From an uncultured Collinsella sp. (GTDB lineage Bacteria; Actinomycetota; Coriobacteriia; Coriobacteriales; Coriobacteriaceae), in assembly GCA_902493615.1 (NCBI GenBank), contig CABUQK010000032.1, forward strand, positions 1-17,610: a DNA stretch of 17,610 nucleotides. Reading direction: 5' to 3'. The translations under genes and the position numbers were made by a program. Of the stretch, positions 1-6,975 are shown one piece after another. The notes under the pieces were generated by a model that saw nothing but the letters and a program-made list of their open reading frames with translations, was not told the origin of the DNA and made no database searches. The stretch's first letter is position 1. The number at the start of each line of letters is the position of its first letter.

Positions 1-74
1 ACGCCGCGCCCGTGAGCGGCGGCGTGACCTCGGGCCCCGGCGGCATGATGCAAGCCGGTTCCGGCGCGCTGTAG
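1..74 (+). CDS. C-terminal end of an unidentified protein (partial)
   Basis: The frame beginning at base 3 is open from the window edge to a TAG at 72-74 and encodes 23 residues rich in Gly, Ala and Ser, ending GGMMQAGSGAL. Twenty-one of the 23 codons end in G or C, which matches the coding style of the housekeeping genes further along, and a hairpin follows 25 bases after the stop. These points support a real gene end. The tail is too short and too low in complexity to name a family, although Gly-Met-rich ends occur in several unrelated proteins. Confidence 0.45.
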   Translation, partial: AAPVSGGVTSGPGGMMQAGSGAL

Positions 75-99
75 GGCGTGGCGACAATTTGATACGCGC

Positions 100-133
100 A
101 ATCGAGGCGCTCCGGGAAGGGCGCCTCGATTTG
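100..133 (+). terminator. Hairpin terminator after the upstream gene
   Basis: ATCGAGGCGC (101-110) pairs perfectly with GCGCCTCGAT (121-130) across a 10-base loop, and A100 with T131 adds an eleventh pair. Only a short TTGT follows, so the T-tract is weak. Its place just after a stop codon supports a terminator role. The rest of the gap to pepD (134-288) holds repeated ACCGTTA motifs (153-159 and 173-179) but no promoter I would call. Confidence 0.55.
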
Positions 134-288
134 TAGAGCTGCGGAAGTTGTGACCGTTACGCTATACGGTCCACCGTTAGCCGATGATGCGAGGGCGCTC
201 GGCGTTTTCGACTGGTTTATGCACGCAAAGTCTGGGAATATACAAGTCGCACGTCTTACTGTCTAACCAGTTGCGCCAAGGAGGCACC

Positions 289-1746
289 ATGGACTACAAG
301 ATTACCGGCTACGAGCCCGCCCAGCTGTTCCATTTCTTTGAGGAGGTCAGCGCGATCCCCCGTGGGTCTGGCAACGAGAAAGGCATCAGCGATTTCCTGG
401 TCGCGTTTGCCAAGGAGCGCGGTCTCGATGTGTATCAGGACGAGGTCTACAACGTCATCATTCGCAAGCCCGCATCTGCCGGCGCCGAGAATGCCCCGAC
501 CGTAATGCTGCAGGGCCACATCGATATGGTGTGCGACAAGTTGGGCTCCGTTGAGCACGACTTTACGACTGATGGTATCGACCTGGTCGTCAAGGACGGC
601 GTCCTCACCGCTAACGGCACCACTCTGGGCGCCGACAACGGTATTGCCGTCGCTCTGATGCTCACTGTTCTCGATGACGATTCGATCGTTCACCCCGCCC
701 TCGAGTGCGTATTCACCACCGACGAGGAGACTGGCCTGGTCGGCGCCGAGACGCTCGACAAGTCCCAGATTAGCGCCCGCACCATGATTAACCTTGACTC
801 CGAGGAAGAGGGCGTTGCTACCGTCAGCTGCGCCGGCGGTGTCGTCGTTACCTACACCTGCCCGATCGCGCGCGAGCACAAGACCGGTAGCACCCTCACG
901 CTCGACATCTCCGGCCTGCTGGGCGGCCACTCCGGCAGCGATATCAACCTGGAGCGCGGCAACGGCAACCTCATCATGGCCCGCATCATCGACCGCCTGA
1001 TGGTCGCTGGCGAGCCCGCCATCGTTAGCTTTAACGGCGGCACCAAGGACAACGCCATCAACCGTGAGTGCAAGGCTGTTCTGGTCTACGCCGACCACGC
1101 TGCCGCCGAGGCCGTGGCCCAGATCGCAAAGGGCATCATCGCCGACGTTACTGCCGAGCTCGAGGTCTTCGACCCCGGCTTTACCTGCACCGTCGAGATT
1201 GCCGACGACGCCGAGGTCGAGGCCATGGACCAGAAGTCCGCGCTTGCCCTCATCCGCGCCCTGCGTCTTGCCCCCAACGGCGTGATTCGCCGCAACGTCG
1301 CCACCGACGGCTCCGTCGAGGTTTCCTCCAACATCGGTGTGGTTGCCACTTCTGACGACGAGGTCAAGATCATGCTGTCCCCGCGCTCCTCGATCACCTC
1401 GCTGCAGAACGAGTTCAAGGACCGTCTGCAGACGCTGGCCGATGTCCTGGGCTTCGACGCCAAGTTTGAGTTTGAGTATCCCGGCTGGAGCTATGCCGAG
1501 CATTCGCCGGTCCGCGAAGTCTTTGTCGAGAGCTATCGAGAGCTCTTTGGCTCCGAGCTGCGCATCGAGTCCATTCACGCCGGCCTTGAGTGCGGCCTGT
1601 TTGCCGAGGCCCTGCACGGCCTGGACGCCATCGCCGTGGGTCCGACGCTCTCCGATGTCCACACCCCGGACGAGAGCATGGAGCTCGCTTCTGCCGAGCG
1701 CTTCTACGAGCTGCTCATCGACGTCCTCAAGCGCCTTGCCGCGTAA
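289..1746 (+). CDS. pepD: Aminoacyl-histidine dipeptidase (PepD, M20 family)
   Basis: This cytosolic metallopeptidase splits dipeptides, classically Xaa-His such as carnosine, and also acts on other unblocked dipeptides. The protein is 485 aa, the same length as E. coli PepD. The two-metal M20 ligands are recognisable: His77 in GHIDMV, Asp116 in GADNGIA, the general-base Glu pair in DEETG (146-147), Asp170 in NLDSEEE, and a C-terminal His in DVHTPDE near residue 460. The M20 dimerisation domain lies between, including GLLGGHSGSDI. I chose the ATG at 289 because AAGGAGG lies just upstream and the protein then begins like the family (MDYKITGYEP). An in-frame ATG at 184 would add 35 unconserved residues. 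It is monocistronic, with hairpins on both sides. Confidence in the family is high; substrate range is inferred. Confidence 0.95.
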   Translation: MDYKITGYEPAQLFHFFEEVSAIPRGSGNEKGISDFLVAFAKERGLDVYQDEVYNVIIRKPASAGAENAPTVMLQGHIDMVCDKLGSVEHDFTTDGIDLVVKDGVLTANGTTLGADNGIAVALMLTVLDDDSIVHPALECVFTTDEETGLVGAETLDKSQISARTMINLDSEEEGVATVSCAGGVVVTYTCPIAREHKTGSTLTLDISGLLGGHSGSDINLERGNGNLIMARIIDRLMVAGEPAIVSFNGGTKDNAINRECKAVLVYADHAAAEAVAQIAKGIIADVTAELEVFDPGFTCTVEIADDAEVEAMDQKSALALIRALRLAPNGVIRRNVATDGSVEVSSNIGVVATSDDEVKIMLSPRSSITSLQNEFKDRLQTLADVLGFDAKFEFEYPGWSYAEHSPVREVFVESYRELFGSELRIESIHAGLECGLFAEALHGLDAIAVGPTLSDVHTPDESMELASAERFYELLIDVLKRLAA

Positions 1747-1752
1747 AGGTTG

Positions 1753-1782
1753 CGCTAGCAGCAGTCCGAGTCACGTGCTAGC
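1753..1782. repeat. Short perfect inverted repeat after pepD
   Basis: CGCTAGCA (1753-1760) and TGCTAGCG (1775-1782) form an 8-bp perfect stem with a 14-base loop, directly after the pepD stop and about 20 bases before the main terminator. No T-tract follows, so it is more likely an mRNA 3'-end stabiliser or an upstream pause hairpin than a terminator. Confidence 0.4.
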
Positions 1783-1801
1783 GGATTGCAAATGACATTA
1801 C

Positions 1802-1848
1802 GAGAGGGGGCATTCGAGCGTTTGCGACGGGTGCCCCCTCTTTTGTTT
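1802..1848 (+). terminator. Intrinsic terminator of pepD
   Basis: GAGGGGGCA (1804-1812) pairs with TGCCCCCTC (1832-1840), extended by flanking A-T pairs, and is followed by TTTTGTTT. This is a classic rho-independent terminator for pepD. Because hipA converges on it from the other side, the same stem may also slow hipA transcription, but that strand lacks a good T-tract after the stem. Confidence 0.85.
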
Positions 1849-1871
1849 GATAATTGCGAAATTACGGTCAC

Positions 1872-3176
1872 CTAGTCCATTTCTGCCCTGATGAGGTCGA
1901 GGGTGCGCTGGCAGTTTTCGCGGACGGGGCCGAGCATATGCTCGCGCAGGTCCGCCATGCCGGGCAGGTCGGCGTATTCGTCCATGACCTCTTCCATGCA
2001 AATGGGTACCTCGTAGGCGAGGTCCATCATGGTCGCAAAGCAAAACTTCTCGGATAGCCCGGCATCGGTAAGCGCCGCCTCCAGCGCGGGATCGCCCATA
2101 CCGTGGTATCGGCGGATAGCGCCTGGACCGATTCGCCCCACACGATTTTCGCCGCCAACGCTCATGGCGAGGCGCGCCCGGCGGCGCATGCGCTCATACG
2201 CCAAACCCGACGCGACATCGTACATTCGAGCCATCATGGCTGTGCCGTCGTTTCCAAGGAGCAGGGAATAGTTTTTCGCGTGCGCATCCGGTGCGCCGAT
2301 AATGGCGTTGAAGAACAGTATCTGCGTAAACAGATACAGGTTAAGTTGATGGTGGCTCGTATTTACGAGGAGCTCTTGAATGTCGCGTGTGGTCGGGCCG
2401 CCGTCTGCCGTGTACTTTTGGGCGGGCATCACCCCAAGTGCCTGACAGAGGTCTTCTTGATGTAGACGCCTGATTGTCCCGTCTTTGACTTTCATGCGGT
2501 CATAGCGCTCAACAATGAGGGCGGGTTCGTCCTCAAACATACGATATTCGACGTTTGCCGTTGCGATACCGGCGCGCTGGGCGCTTTTCATGCAGACAAA
2601 CTCATTGAGAGCCTCGAGTTTAAATCCGATAACGCCATTTTTGAAAATATGCGTCGTGGGCGAGGAGCCCATGCATTCGCACCAGCGGCCGTTTATGAAC
2701 GCGAGCGCGAACTTGCCCTGGTTGCCTCCAAGTGACCAACTTTCATCTAGACCCATCCACGATGCATCGCGGTCATCTCTGATCGACTTGAGACGAAGAG
2801 CAATTTCGTGGTTGTCTATAGGGCGGTATTCGCCAGCGCGATGCAGGACGGCGTCGGTATCTTCTTCGGCACAAAACTGCACGCCGCCCGGACAGTCGAG
2901 TCCGATATGGCTGAGCAACGCAACGGGATTGTTGGGCCTAACGTCGAATTCGGCGGCAATCGCTTTTCGTTGGTCCTCGCTGTCGGGTAGAAGGCCAAAC
3001 AGGTACGGATTCATGACCTGTTGTCCGTATGTGCGATTCGATACGGGTATGTTGGTCGATAGGGCTGGCCCGTCATAGTCATGATCGTAGGTAAAGCTGA
3101 TAAGACCGTTCTCATCTTGCGTGAGCGTTCCAGCAGGCACGCCGCAAATAATGGTCCGAAGTGATGTTTTGGCCAT
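1872..3176 (-). CDS. hipA: HipA-family toxin, serine/threonine kinase
   Basis: A HipA-type toxin kinase of 434 aa, close to the E. coli length of 440. E. coli HipA phosphorylates glutamyl-tRNA synthetase and causes persistence; the target here is unknown. The N-terminal HipA_N-like part (about 5-105) includes the NPYLFGLLPDSE stretch. Ser148 in WSLGGNQGK sits where E. coli has the autophosphorylated Ser150, beside the P-loop-like motif. SSPTTHIFK (171-179) matches the E. coli TPTTHIIK stretch. The catalytic loop DAHAKN gives Asp297, His299 and Asn302, and the metal-binding Asp320 is in MYDVASG. All key residues are present, so it is probably active. The ATG follows hipB by 3 bases and has a GAAGGGA ribosome site inside the end of hipB, so the two genes are likely translated together. 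Confidence 0.93.
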   Translation of the reverse strand: MAKTSLRTIICGVPAGTLTQDENGLISFTYDHDYDGPALSTNIPVSNRTYGQQVMNPYLFGLLPDSEDQRKAIAAEFDVRPNNPVALLSHIGLDCPGGVQFCAEEDTDAVLHRAGEYRPIDNHEIALRLKSIRDDRDASWMGLDESWSLGGNQGKFALAFINGRWCECMGSSPTTHIFKNGVIGFKLEALNEFVCMKSAQRAGIATANVEYRMFEDEPALIVERYDRMKVKDGTIRRLHQEDLCQALGVMPAQKYTADGGPTTRDIQELLVNTSHHQLNLYLFTQILFFNAIIGAPDAHAKNYSLLLGNDGTAMMARMYDVASGLAYERMRRRARLAMSVGGENRVGRIGPGAIRRYHGMGDPALEAALTDAGLSEKFCFATMMDLAYEVPICMEEVMDEYADLPGMADLREHMLGPVRENCQRTLDLIRAEMD

Positions 3177-3179
3177 TGG

Positions 3180-3647
3180 CTATTTCCCTTCGGGCATGGC
3201 TTGGCTAGATGCGTTTGTGGCAATCGAGACTCCGAGATTGGACATGGCGAAATCGGCGAAGACCTCGTCGTAGAGTGCGGATGTAAAGGGGGCATCTGCA
3301 AGAGCCGGAATGGTTGTGCTGCGACGGTTGCGATGATGAAGACGTTGGGCGTGATGGCGTCTGGAGGTGCTGCAAGGTTGATCAGCATGCGGGGCGTCGA
3401 CTGGTTGCTCATTTTTCGTTTCGCCTATATCCCCTTGAGCGGCGAGCGCCAGTCCAAGAGCACCGAAAACTGCCAGCAGCTTGTCGAGCCGAATGCCCGT
3501 GGCATCTCCCAGCTCGAGCGATGAGAGCAGGCGTTCCGAAACACCGGCTTTTTTAGCGAGGGCGGCACGGGTGATCCCCTGCGCCTCGCGCGCCTGACGC
3601 ACGTAGATGCCGGCTTGGCGCGGCGTGGTGATGGGAAGGGTATCCAT
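3180..3647 (-). CDS. hipB: HipB-like XRE-family antitoxin
   Basis: This is the upstream partner of hipA in the same operon. Residues 10-66 form a Cro/C1-type helix-turn-helix (GIYVRQAREAQGITRAAL, AKKAGVSERLLSSLELG), expected to bind the operator just upstream and to neutralise HipA. The start at 3647 has AGGAG six bases ahead. At 155 aa the protein is much longer than E. coli HipB (88 aa). The tail from about 80 to 113 is odd, with a basic run around RRHHAQRLHHRNRR, while the last 40 residues look normal again (FTSALYDEVFADFA). Another reading frame looks more protein-like through the odd stretch, so a pair of compensating frameshifts is possible (see findings). The DNA-binding half is secure; the tail is not understood. 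Confidence 0.88.
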   Translation of the reverse strand: MDTLPITTPRQAGIYVRQAREAQGITRAALAKKAGVSERLLSSLELGDATGIRLDKLLAVFGALGLALAAQGDIGETKNEQPVDAPHADQPCSTSRRHHAQRLHHRNRRSTTIPALADAPFTSALYDEVFADFAMSNLGVSIATNASSQAMPEGK

Positions 3648-3662
3648 GGCAATCTCCTAACG

Positions 3663-3732
3663 TGCAGACTTTTGCATCCTAGTATGACATGCAAAAGTCT
3701 GCATGAAAAGGCTCATGCAAAACTCTGCATGA
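3663..3732 (-). promoter_or_regulatory. Triple operator and promoter region of hipBA
   Basis: Three copies of one 14-bp site lie just upstream of hipB: TGCAGACTTTTGCA (3663-3676), its exact reverse complement TGCAAAAGTCTGCA (3690-3703), and TGCAAAACTCTGCA (3716-3729), with one base changed. Starts are 27 and 26 bp apart. The last two lie in a 19-bp direct repeat (3688-3706 and 3714-3732, 18/19 identical). On the minus strand an extended -10-like TGTCATACT sits between sites one and two. HipB-type autorepression through repeated sites is known in E. coli, so this is probably the HipB operator. Confidence 0.75.
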
Positions 3733-3766
3733 GACCTCATACGGACGTTTAGTTTTGAAGGGTGTT

Positions 3767-4345
3767 TTACAGCACCAAAAAACCCAAGTGTTCCAGCAGG
3801 ATCTTGAGGCCGATAAGGATGAGCACGACGCCACCCACGATGGTGGCGGGTTTTTCGTAGCGCGCGCCAAAGGTGTGGCCGATCGCTACGCCGGCGACGG
3901 AGAAGATAAACGTTGTGACGCCGATAAGCGATACAGCGGGCACGATGTCAACCGAGAGCGCGGCAAACGAGATGCCCACGGCCAGGGCGTCGATTGAGGT
4001 GGCGATGGCGAGGATCAGGTACTCGCCCAGTTCAATCTTCTCGGCATCCTTGCCGTCGTCTTCATCCTCGTCTTCGGTAAAGGCTTCCCACAGCATTTTG
4101 CTGCCGATGAAGGCCAAAAGGATAAAGGCGATCCAGTGGTCGATGGGGCCGATGATGCTCATGAATTGACTGCCAAGCGCCCATCCGATCACGGGCATGC
4201 CTGCCTGGAAGCCGCCAAAGAACAGGCCGAGCACTACGGCGACCTTAAGGTTGATCTTCTTCATGCCAAGGCCCTTGCAGATGGATACGGCAAAGGCGTC
4301 CATCGAAAGGCCAACGGCGAGCAACACGAGCTCTGCGAGTCCCAT
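3767..4345 (-). CDS. mntP: Manganese efflux pump MntP
   Basis: MntP exports excess Mn2+ across the cytoplasmic membrane. The 192-aa protein has six hydrophobic segments arranged as two repeats of three. Each repeat starts with the conserved Asp motif: Asp16 in GLSMDAFAVS and Asp119 in TSIDALAVGIS. A very acidic loop (about 90-100, EDEDEDDGKD) separates the halves, as expected for the cytoplasmic linker. I chose the ATG at 4345 because it begins like the family (MGLAELVLLA) and has AGAGGGAG about 8 bases ahead. The same frame stays open upstream to 4498, but that stretch is the riboswitch. Regulation by the Mn-sensing leader upstream fits the function. Family assignment is very secure. Confidence 0.95.
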   Translation of the reverse strand: MGLAELVLLAVGLSMDAFAVSICKGLGMKKINLKVAVVLGLFFGGFQAGMPVIGWALGSQFMSIIGPIDHWIAFILLAFIGSKMLWEAFTEDEDEDDGKDAEKIELGEYLILAIATSIDALAVGISFAALSVDIVPAVSLIGVTTFIFSVAGVAIGHTFGARYEKPATIVGGVVLILIGLKILLEHLGFLVL

Positions 4346-4398
4346 AGTCTGGCTCCCTCTCTGCGGGCGGGCCCGCGTGTACCTCTTGGGGGAGTAAC

Positions 4399-4443
4399 AA
4401 AAAAGACTCGTGGCGTACGCGTTGCGCGCACAGCCACGAGTCT
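4399..4443 (-). terminator. Riboswitch-controlled terminator in the mntP leader
   Basis: On the minus strand GACTCGTGGC pairs with GCCACGAGTC (arms 4433-4443 and 4404-4414, 11 bp perfect), followed by six T residues (4404-4399). The 5' arm overlaps the 3' edge of the aptamer, so metal-bound aptamer and terminator compete for it. This is the arrangement of a transcriptional ON switch. Confidence 0.85.
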
Positions 4444-4530
4444 CGTTCATTAAGGCAAGCCAGGCCGCATCGGCCAGTGTGTTGACTTGCCGCGCCACCG
4501 GAGGCGAACCCGATCACGCGACTACTCCCT
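4440..4530 (-). promoter_or_regulatory. yybP-ykoY manganese riboswitch aptamer
   Basis: Read on the minus strand, the leader has the hallmark GGGAGTAG (complement of 4522-4529), two stem-loops between (GGTTCGCCTCC, then CAAGTCAACACACTGGCC with its GGCC pair and closing GGCTTG), and the second hallmark ACGAGAC (complement of 4440-4446). These conserved loops form the Mn2+ site in this class (established for the L. lactis and Xanthomonas examples). It lies about 95 bases before the mntP start and runs into a terminator. MntP is one of the best-known genes under this riboswitch. Confidence 0.88.
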
Positions 4531-4692
4531 CATTTATGCGAATCCCGATGCTACCACATAAGCAGCTCATTTGGATTGGGGCTCTCAGCTGTGTTCGCTC
4601 ATTCTGTAAGCATCGGATTTTGCGGGCGTCACAGGGGCAAACCGTGAGAAACTTATTGACGTTTATGGAGCGTATACGATGGGAGCGATGCC

Positions 4693-5760
4693 TTGGATAA
4701 GAACGAGCTGCAAAAGCGTATGGAACAGGCCATCCGCCTGACTGCCCCCGGTCAGCCGATCCGCACCGCCCTCGACATGATCATTGCCGGTCACCTGGGC
4801 GCCCTTATCTGCGTCGGCGACACCGAAAACGTGCTCGCCGCCGGTAACGACGGCTTCCCGCTCAACATTTCGTTTACCTCGAACCGCCTGTTCGAGCTCT
4901 CCAAGATGGACGGTGCCATCGTTATCGATGGCGACCTCACCCAGATCCTGCGTGCCAACTTCCACCTCAATCCCGATCCCTCGCTCGCCACGAGTGAGAC
5001 GGGCATGCGTCACCGTACTGCCGCTCGCATGTCGGTGCTCACCGACGCCATCGTGATCTCGGTTTCGGCTCGTCGTGCCGTCGTCAACGTGTACGTCCAC
5101 GGCAAGAGCTACGAGATCCAGCCCGTCACCACCATCATGAGCTCGGTCAACCAGCTCGTCGCCACGCTCCAGACTACCCGTCAGTCGCTCGATCGCTCCC
5201 TGCTGCGCCTGACGGCCCTTGAGCTCGACGACTACGTCACGCTCGCCGACATCACCGGCATCTTCTCGAGTTTCGAGATCATGCAACAGGCAAAGACCGA
5301 GCTTAAGGATTGCATCGTCAAGCTGGGTAACCAGGGCAAGCTCGTGCAGATGCAGCTCGAGCAGCTCGCGGGCTCCAGCATGGATACCGAATACGACTTG
5401 ATGATCCGCGACTACGCAAGCGATTCCTCTGAGGCCAACGCCGAGAAGATTCGCGCTGAGCTTGCCCGTATGACGCCTAAGGACCTGTCCGACCCGCAGC
5501 ACGTGGCGGCAGTTCTGGGCTATGACGACTTGGACGAGGACTCCGTCATGACGCCGCTGGGCCTGCGCACGCTTTCGCGCGTGTCCGTCGTGCGCGACGG
5601 CGTGGCCGAGAAGATCGTCGACGAGTACGGCTCGCTGCAGGAGCTCATGGATGACATCAGCGAGGATCCGGAGCGCTTGGGCGACTTTGGCGTCAACAAC
5701 CCTGCCATTCTTGCGGACTCGCTGTACCGCATGAAGGGCACCAAACAGGGGAACGCATAA
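4693..5760 (+). CDS. disA: DNA-integrity scanning diadenylate cyclase DisA
   Basis: DisA condenses two ATP into cyclic di-AMP and, in B. subtilis, slows when its DNA-binding end meets branched DNA. The 355-aa protein has the DAC domain in residues about 10-145 with both signatures: DGA at 73-75 (KMDGAIVIDGD) and RHR at 106-108 (SETGMRHRTAARMS). A helical linker follows, then a C-terminal helix-hairpin-helix part (about 290-350, GLRTLSRV and LGDFGVNNPAIL). The start is a TTG at 4693 with GGGAG seven bases ahead; the nearby ATG at 4688 is out of frame. It is the first gene of a tight plus-strand run, and its TAA overlaps the ispD ATG by one base, implying translational coupling. I found no convincing promoter in 4531-4692. 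Confidence 0.95.
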   Translation: MDKNELQKRMEQAIRLTAPGQPIRTALDMIIAGHLGALICVGDTENVLAAGNDGFPLNISFTSNRLFELSKMDGAIVIDGDLTQILRANFHLNPDPSLATSETGMRHRTAARMSVLTDAIVISVSARRAVVNVYVHGKSYEIQPVTTIMSSVNQLVATLQTTRQSLDRSLLRLTALELDDYVTLADITGIFSSFEIMQQAKTELKDCIVKLGNQGKLVQMQLEQLAGSSMDTEYDLMIRDYASDSSEANAEKIRAELARMTPKDLSDPQHVAAVLGYDDLDEDSVMTPLGLRTLSRVSVVRDGVAEKIVDEYGSLQELMDDISEDPERLGDFGVNNPAILADSLYRMKGTKQGNA

Positions 5761-6488
5761 TGGCGCCCGTATGCGCCGTGGTCGTTGCCGGCGGCAGCGG
5801 CCAGCGCTTTGGAAATCCCGGCGGCAAGCAGCTCGTTAACGTGGCGGGCCGTCCGCTCATGAGCTGGTCCATCCGCGCGTTCGATCGTAGCGACAAGGTC
5901 GGCCATATCGTCGTGGTTTGCCCTGCCGAGCGCCGTGCCGAGATGCGCCGCTTGGCTATCGACCCGTTTGACTATGACACGCCCATCAGCTTTGCCGATG
6001 CCGGCGATACTCGTCAGGATTCCACCCGCGCCGGCGTGCACGCGGTGCCGGCGGGTTTCGAATATGTCGCTATCCACGACGGCGCCCGTCCGCTCATTAC
6101 GACCGAGGCCATCGACCACGCTATCGACGTGCTCGTGAGCGACCGCTCGCTCGACGGTGTCGTGTGCGGCCAGCCCGCGATCGACACGCTCAAGATCGTC
6201 GATGGCGACAATATCGTCGAGACGCCGCCGCGTGAGCTCTACTGGGCAGCGCAGACGCCGCAGATCTTTAGCGTCGATGCTATGAAGCGCGCCCATGCTG
6301 CAGCCATTGCCGAGGGCTTTATCGGCACCGATGATTCGTCGCTGGTCGAGCGCATGGGTGGGCGCGTCCGCTGCGTCCAGAGCCCGCGCGATAACCTTAA
6401 GGTGACGGTGCCCGAGGACCTGCGTCCCGTAACCGCGATTCTGCTTGGCCGCATGGCCGAGGGAGAGGACCTTCCCCATGTTCAGTAA
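5760..6488 (+). CDS. ispD: 2-C-methyl-D-erythritol 4-phosphate cytidylyltransferase IspD
   Basis: IspD performs the third step of the MEP isoprenoid pathway: MEP plus CTP gives CDP-methylerythritol and pyrophosphate. The 242-aa protein shows the nucleotide-binding loop at the N-terminus (AGGSGQRFGNPGGKQL, residues 10-25), HDGARP at 106-111, QTPQIF at 165-170, and the C-terminal KVTVPED at 214-220, all as in the family. It starts on an ATG that overlaps the disA stop (TAATG) and ends 11 bases inside ispF, so disA, ispD and ispF form one translationally coupled operon. Adjacent ispD and ispF are common in bacteria, sometimes as one fused protein. Confidence 0.95.
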   Translation: MAPVCAVVVAGGSGQRFGNPGGKQLVNVAGRPLMSWSIRAFDRSDKVGHIVVVCPAERRAEMRRLAIDPFDYDTPISFADAGDTRQDSTRAGVHAVPAGFEYVAIHDGARPLITTEAIDHAIDVLVSDRSLDGVVCGQPAIDTLKIVDGDNIVETPPRELYWAAQTPQIFSVDAMKRAHAAAIAEGFIGTDDSSLVERMGGRVRCVQSPRDNLKVTVPEDLRPVTAILLGRMAEGEDLPHVQ

Positions 6489-6972
6489 CCTGCGCATTGG
6501 CCATGGCTACGACGTCCACCGTCTGGTGGAGGGGCGTCGATGTATCATCGGCGGTGTCGACATTCCCTACGAGCGCGGCCTGCTGGGCCACTCGGATGCC
6601 GATGTGCTCGCGCACGCCTTGGCCGACGCCATTCTGGGCGCCTGCCGCGGGGGAGACATCGGCAAGCTATTCCCCGATACCGACCCCGCCTATGAGGGTG
6701 CTGATTCGATGGTGCTGCTCGCTCGCGTGATGGGCTATGCGCGCGAGCTGGGCTTCGAGTTTGTCGATGCCGATTGCACCATTGCCTGTCAACAACCCAA
6801 GATCACCCCGCACCGCGATGCCATGCGCGCCAACCTTGCCCATGCCCTGGGCGTTGACGTCGAAAACGTGGGCGTCGCCGCCACTACGACCGAAAAGCTC
6901 GGTTGGGAAGGCCAGGGCGAGGGAATCGGCGCCTGGGCCGTCTGCCTGCTACAGAAAACCGTTAAGGAGTAA
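6478..6972 (+). CDS. ispF: 2-C-methyl-D-erythritol 2,4-cyclodiphosphate synthase IspF
   Basis: IspF cyclises CDP-methylerythritol 2-phosphate to MEcPP with release of CMP, in the same pathway as IspD. The 164-aa protein has the zinc ligands Asp12 and His14 (GHGYDVHRL) and His46 (ADVLAHAL), the conserved LLGHSDAD, DIGKLFPDTDP near 60-70, and the CMP-side TTTEKLG at 136-142. I chose the ATG at 6478 because GGAGAGGA lies just upstream and the protein then begins like the family; the open frame reaches further back only into ispD. It is a homotrimer with active sites at subunit interfaces in known examples. The stop is followed 3 bases later by cysS. Confidence 0.95.
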   Translation: MFSNLRIGHGYDVHRLVEGRRCIIGGVDIPYERGLLGHSDADVLAHALADAILGACRGGDIGKLFPDTDPAYEGADSMVLLARVMGYARELGFEFVDADCTIACQQPKITPHRDAMRANLAHALGVDVENVGVAATTTEKLGWEGQGEGIGAWAVCLLQKTVKE

Positions 6973-6975
6973 CGA

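Noticed and set aside
256..1662. Long open frame of 468 codons on the minus strand across pepD
   Set aside because: It is the antisense shadow of pepD, caused by high GC at third codon positions. The product is low-complexity Gly/Val/Asp-rich, and pepD has conserved catalytic motifs.
4688..4690. ATG as the start codon of disA
   Set aside because: It is out of frame with the DAC domain. The in-frame TTG at 4693 has a correctly spaced GGGAG.
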